A stretch of DNA of 5,102 nt from an uncultured Eubacteriales bacterium. GTDB taxonomy: Bacteria; Bacillota; Clostridia; Oscillospirales; Oscillospiraceae. Location: NCBI GenBank assembly GCA_900553805.1, contig USEU01000088.1, positions 1 to 5,102 on the forward strand. The letters are read 5' to 3'. Below are positions 4,537 to 5,102 of the stretch, in pieces. Each line of letters starts with the position of its first letter. The first letter of the stretch is position 1. The translations under genes were made by a program, and so were the position numbers. The notes under the pieces were generated by a model. It was not told where the DNA came from, did not search any database, and was given only the letters and a program-made list of their open reading frames with translations.

Positions 4537-5037
4537 ATGACCAGACGTGAACTTGAAGTCACCGACCCCGCCGTGATCCGGCACATCTTAGACGAAAGCA
4601 AGGTGCTGCACCTGGGGCTGGTGGACGACGGGATGCCCTATATCGTGCCCATGAATTACGGCTGCAAATGGGAGGCGGACAAACTGACGCTGTATCTGCA
4701 CAGCGCCTCCAGGGGCTACAAGCTGGATGTGATTGCCAAAAACCCGGTATGCTGCTTTGAGATGGAGTGCGGCCTGGAGCCCTTCGAGGGGAAGATCGCC
4801 TGTCAGTACGGCGTCTCCTACTATTCCCTGATGGGCCGGGGCAGGGCCGCGATCGTGGAGGATGTGGGCGAGAAGATGGAGGCCATGTCCATCCTGATGA
4901 AGACCCAGACGGGGAAGGATTTTGAATTCAGCGAGCGGCTGGTCTCCATCGTCAGCGTCATCCGCATCGACGTCTCGGACTACACCGCCAAGCACCGCCC
5001 CAGCCCCGCCGCCCTGCGGCAAATGCCGTCAACTTAA
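4537..5037 (+). CDS. NimA-like pyridoxamine 5'-phosphate oxidase-fold flavoprotein
   Basis: 166-residue cytoplasmic protein of the split-barrel FMN-binding fold (Pyridox_ox_2 / NimA group, COG3467 type), near the usual length of about 150-165. Family landmarks: VLHLGLVDDGMPYIVPMNYG (residues 23-42), the flavin-side segment LYLHSASRGYK (52-62, H55 and K62), VCCFEME (71-77) and SYYSLMGRGRAAIVED (94-109), with VIRIDV (141-146) closing the barrel. The start is ATG 4537, with AGGAGG at 4523-4528 and 8-nt spacing. Members bind FMN or related flavins. The founding NimA proteins reduce 5-nitroimidazoles, but most clostridial homologues have no tested activity, so resistance should not be assumed. The gene is single, with its own promoter. 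No poly-U terminator follows; only hairpins at 5038-5068. Confidence 0.9.
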   Translation: MTRRELEVTDPAVIRHILDESKVLHLGLVDDGMPYIVPMNYGCKWEADKLTLYLHSASRGYKLDVIAKNPVCCFEMECGLEPFEGKIACQYGVSYYSLMGRGRAAIVEDVGEKMEAMSILMKTQTGKDFEFSERLVSIVSVIRIDVSDYTAKHRPSPAALRQMPST

Positions 5038-5057
5038 GGCAGCACAAGCTTGCTGCC
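5038..5057 (+). repeat. Hairpin directly after the NimA-like gene
   Basis: Perfect 7-bp inverted repeat GGCAGCA (5038-5044) / TGCTGCC (5051-5057), starting at the base after the stop codon. There is no U tract, so it is at best a weak terminator or an mRNA end-protecting stem. Its right arm overlaps repeat copy 3. Confidence 0.5.
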
Positions 5058-5084
5058 CCCTTTGGGGGTGGTGCTCCGCGCAGC
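5049..5084 (+). repeat. GC-rich palindromic intergenic repeat, copy 3 (partial)
   Basis: CTTGCTGCCCCCTTTGGGGG (5049-5068) is identical over 20 bases to copy 2 (4393-4374, minus strand). The second hairpin is degenerate (GTGCTCCGCGCAGCG) and the GGGGGTG border is lost. It shows that the element is dispersed, with copies on both sides of the NimA-like gene. Confidence 0.6.
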
Positions 5085-5102
5085 GAATCAAGATAGCAAT
5101 GA

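Noticed and set aside
4233..4601. 122-residue minus-strand frame in the CapA/NimA intergenic region
   Set aside because: It overlaps the palindromic repeats and both promoters, and has no domain-like sequence.

Overview
The window looks like chromosomal DNA of a fairly GC-rich gut-type member of the Clostridia (Oscillospiraceae/Ruminococcaceae-like). This is inferred from strong AGGAGG ribosome binding sites, Firmicute-style promoters, the gene families present and the short GC-rich intergenic palindromes. It is not a firm species call. There are five protein genes, no tRNA, rRNA or CRISPR array, and a good deal of structured non-coding DNA.

Layout. 96-1703 (minus) is a HerA/YjgR-like (DUF853) P-loop ATPase. 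Its leader (1721-1888) is one long imperfect palindrome that looks like a MITE, and a good promoter (1921-1948) lies beyond it. A minus-strand terminator (1951-1976) separates this unit from a compact module at about 1951-2314. I read that module as a type I toxin-antitoxin locus: a 28-residue hydrophobic holin-like toxin ORF on the plus strand (2117-2203), and a near-consensus promoter facing it from downstream (2286-2314, minus) that would make an antisense RNA across the whole toxin message. A MazG-like nucleotide pyrophosphohydrolase follows (2383-2709, plus), ending in a strong terminator (2748-2778) shared with the convergent gene 2780-4219 (minus), a membrane-anchored CapA/PgsA-type metallophosphatase-fold protein. 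The 4220-4536 interval holds GC-rich palindromic repeats and two back-to-back promoters: one for the CapA gene, one for a NimA-like pyridoxamine-phosphate-oxidase-fold protein (4537-5037, plus). A third copy of the repeat follows that last gene.

How the parts work together. The five genes appear to be separately transcribed, with no shared operon. The best candidate for an under-described system is the small toxin locus. Besides the antisense promoter, its message shows two classic safety devices of type I toxins: a nested stem that buries the ribosome binding site, and a 9-base 5'-to-3' complementarity that could fold the full-length message shut. A second theme is that both minus-strand genes carry a repeat-derived hairpin region of roughly 150 bases in their 5' leaders, between promoter and ribosome binding site. 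All RNA-level statements are inferences from sequence and have not been folded computationally.
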